Assembly (NCBI GenBank): GCA_017163975.1 | Contig: JAFFSR010000239.1 | Coordinates: forward strand, 1,054,001-1,118,000 | DNA length: 64,000 nucleotides | DNA from: Anastatus disparis | Taxonomy: Eukaryota > Arthropoda > Insecta > Hymenoptera > Eupelmidae | Direction: 5' to 3' | Shown: positions 62,988 to 64,000 of the stretch, one piece after another | Layout: every line of letters begins with the position of its first letter | Numbering within the stretch: the stretch's first letter is position 1 | Position numbers and translations under genes: made by a program | Notes under the pieces: generated by a model | What the model was told of the DNA's origin: nothing | The model's input: only the letters and a program-made list of their open reading frames with translations | Database searches by the model: none

Positions 62988-64000
62988 CTGTATGGTAAAA
63001 CAATGATTCGTTGTTAATTTTTTTTCTATATGCGCGTGATTGTGTAAAGTGAAAATATTTTATAAATTTCAGAATTGAATTTTATTTTTAGAAAACATTC
63101 TAATAATGCTTTAAAAGAGTTTGTATTCATTTCTGAATCAATCTATGAAATAAAAGCATTTGAAAATGTCTACTTTAATTTAATTCATATAGTATATTAA
63201 TTTTAAAAATTTCTAAATTGCTTTTGCATGAAAAAAAAATTATTAATGTACATTGTAATGCACATTGGTTCTGAAAGGGTAATTTATGTTATGATGGAAA
63301 AGTAATTAAGAACGGCAAAAATGTAAACTATTTTAATGTTCCAACTCGTAATTATAAAAATGAAATATTAAAATATCGCGTTTGTATGTCAATTTATTAA
63401 AAAAGAAAAAAGTGGAATGTTTTTGATGAGCATTATTAAGTAATGCCTCAGACTCGAAGTAGACATTCTCCAAAAGTGAAAGTCAAGAAAATTGCAAAGT
63501 GCAACCCCACGCGTGACTCTAGTAATGATTGACAAAAAAAATGTAAGCAGAAAGAAAAAAATGATCATGACTCAACGAATAATTTACCGTTAAGGTAGTT
63601 AAAATCGCTTCTTTGCTAATCACAATAATTATCAGCACTTCATTGTTATGAAAATCTAAAATATCTTCGATCATTAATATAATCTTCTTTCTAATATGAA
63701 TAAAGAAGAATTTCATGGAATGTCAATGATAATCAATAATTATATTGCAAATAATGACGGATTATATTTTTAATAATTTGCCATCGACTTGTATTAATTA
63801 TTGGAATAATTGATTCGTGTAACGTTGTAACTCTATCAATCAACTATAATACAAACCGTAAATAAGAAATATAAATTTTTTTTTCTAAAATTATTTATAA
63901 ATAATAAATAAATAATTTAATTTATCTCTCGTCATGTGCATGCAAATTTCCAAGATGATTGACAATTTAGCTCAGCTTCCAAAGTGTGGAAGATTTAGAT
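62988..64000 (-). other. Intron of cuticle gene 2 (open at the window edge)
   Basis: AT-rich, no exon found on either strand. Confidence 0.5.

Overview
The window is AT-rich insect genomic DNA, probably from a hymenopteran. The evidence is intron-containing eukaryotic genes: a capricious/tartan-type neuronal leucine-rich-repeat receptor, a stand-alone vitellogenin-N-domain gene of the kind described in ants and bees as Vg-like-C, and RR-1 insect cuticle proteins. The species cannot be fixed from the sequence alone.

Layout. 1-1314 is gene-free flank; its last few hundred bases are GA-rich and promoter-like. 1315-16457 is one 15.1-kb mobile element. It has near-identical terminal inverted repeats of about 500 bp and an exact 9-bp target duplication (ACAGGACTG at 1306-1314 and 16458-16466). 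Its interior is almost entirely a 175-bp satellite arranged as two opposed arrays that meet near 4796. It shows no transposase and looks like a giant non-autonomous Foldback/Mutator-type element. 16467-18943 is upstream sequence of the LRR gene. 18944-21193 is the capricious/tartan homologue: one 547-codon frame ends in TAG, followed directly by CTAG and by 201 further open in-frame codons, a strong case for stop-codon readthrough. 21194-32307 has no gene and is probably in part a very long 3'UTR.

32308-37952 (minus) is the vitellogenin-like gene in at least five coding exons; its signal-peptide exon is not securely located. 38-49 kb holds AT-rich DNA with nested and palindromic MITE-like elements (40.1-41.2 kb). 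49482-50027 (minus) is an RR-1 cuticle protein with a TATA box and a non-coding first exon; a near-perfect hairpin lies just past its poly(A) signal. Two short, convincing-looking terminal exons on the minus strand (56.05 and 59.2 kb) belong to genes I cannot name. 62693-62987 (minus) is the last exon of a second RR-1 cuticle protein that continues past the window. Six copies of a tRNA-derived SINE lie between 33 and 52 kb, all on the plus strand.

The LRR gene and the vitellogenin-like gene are transcribed towards each other. From 32 kb onward every gene seen is on the minus strand. No pathway links these genes; this is an ordinary insect gene neighbourhood with notable mobile DNA and one notable recoding site.
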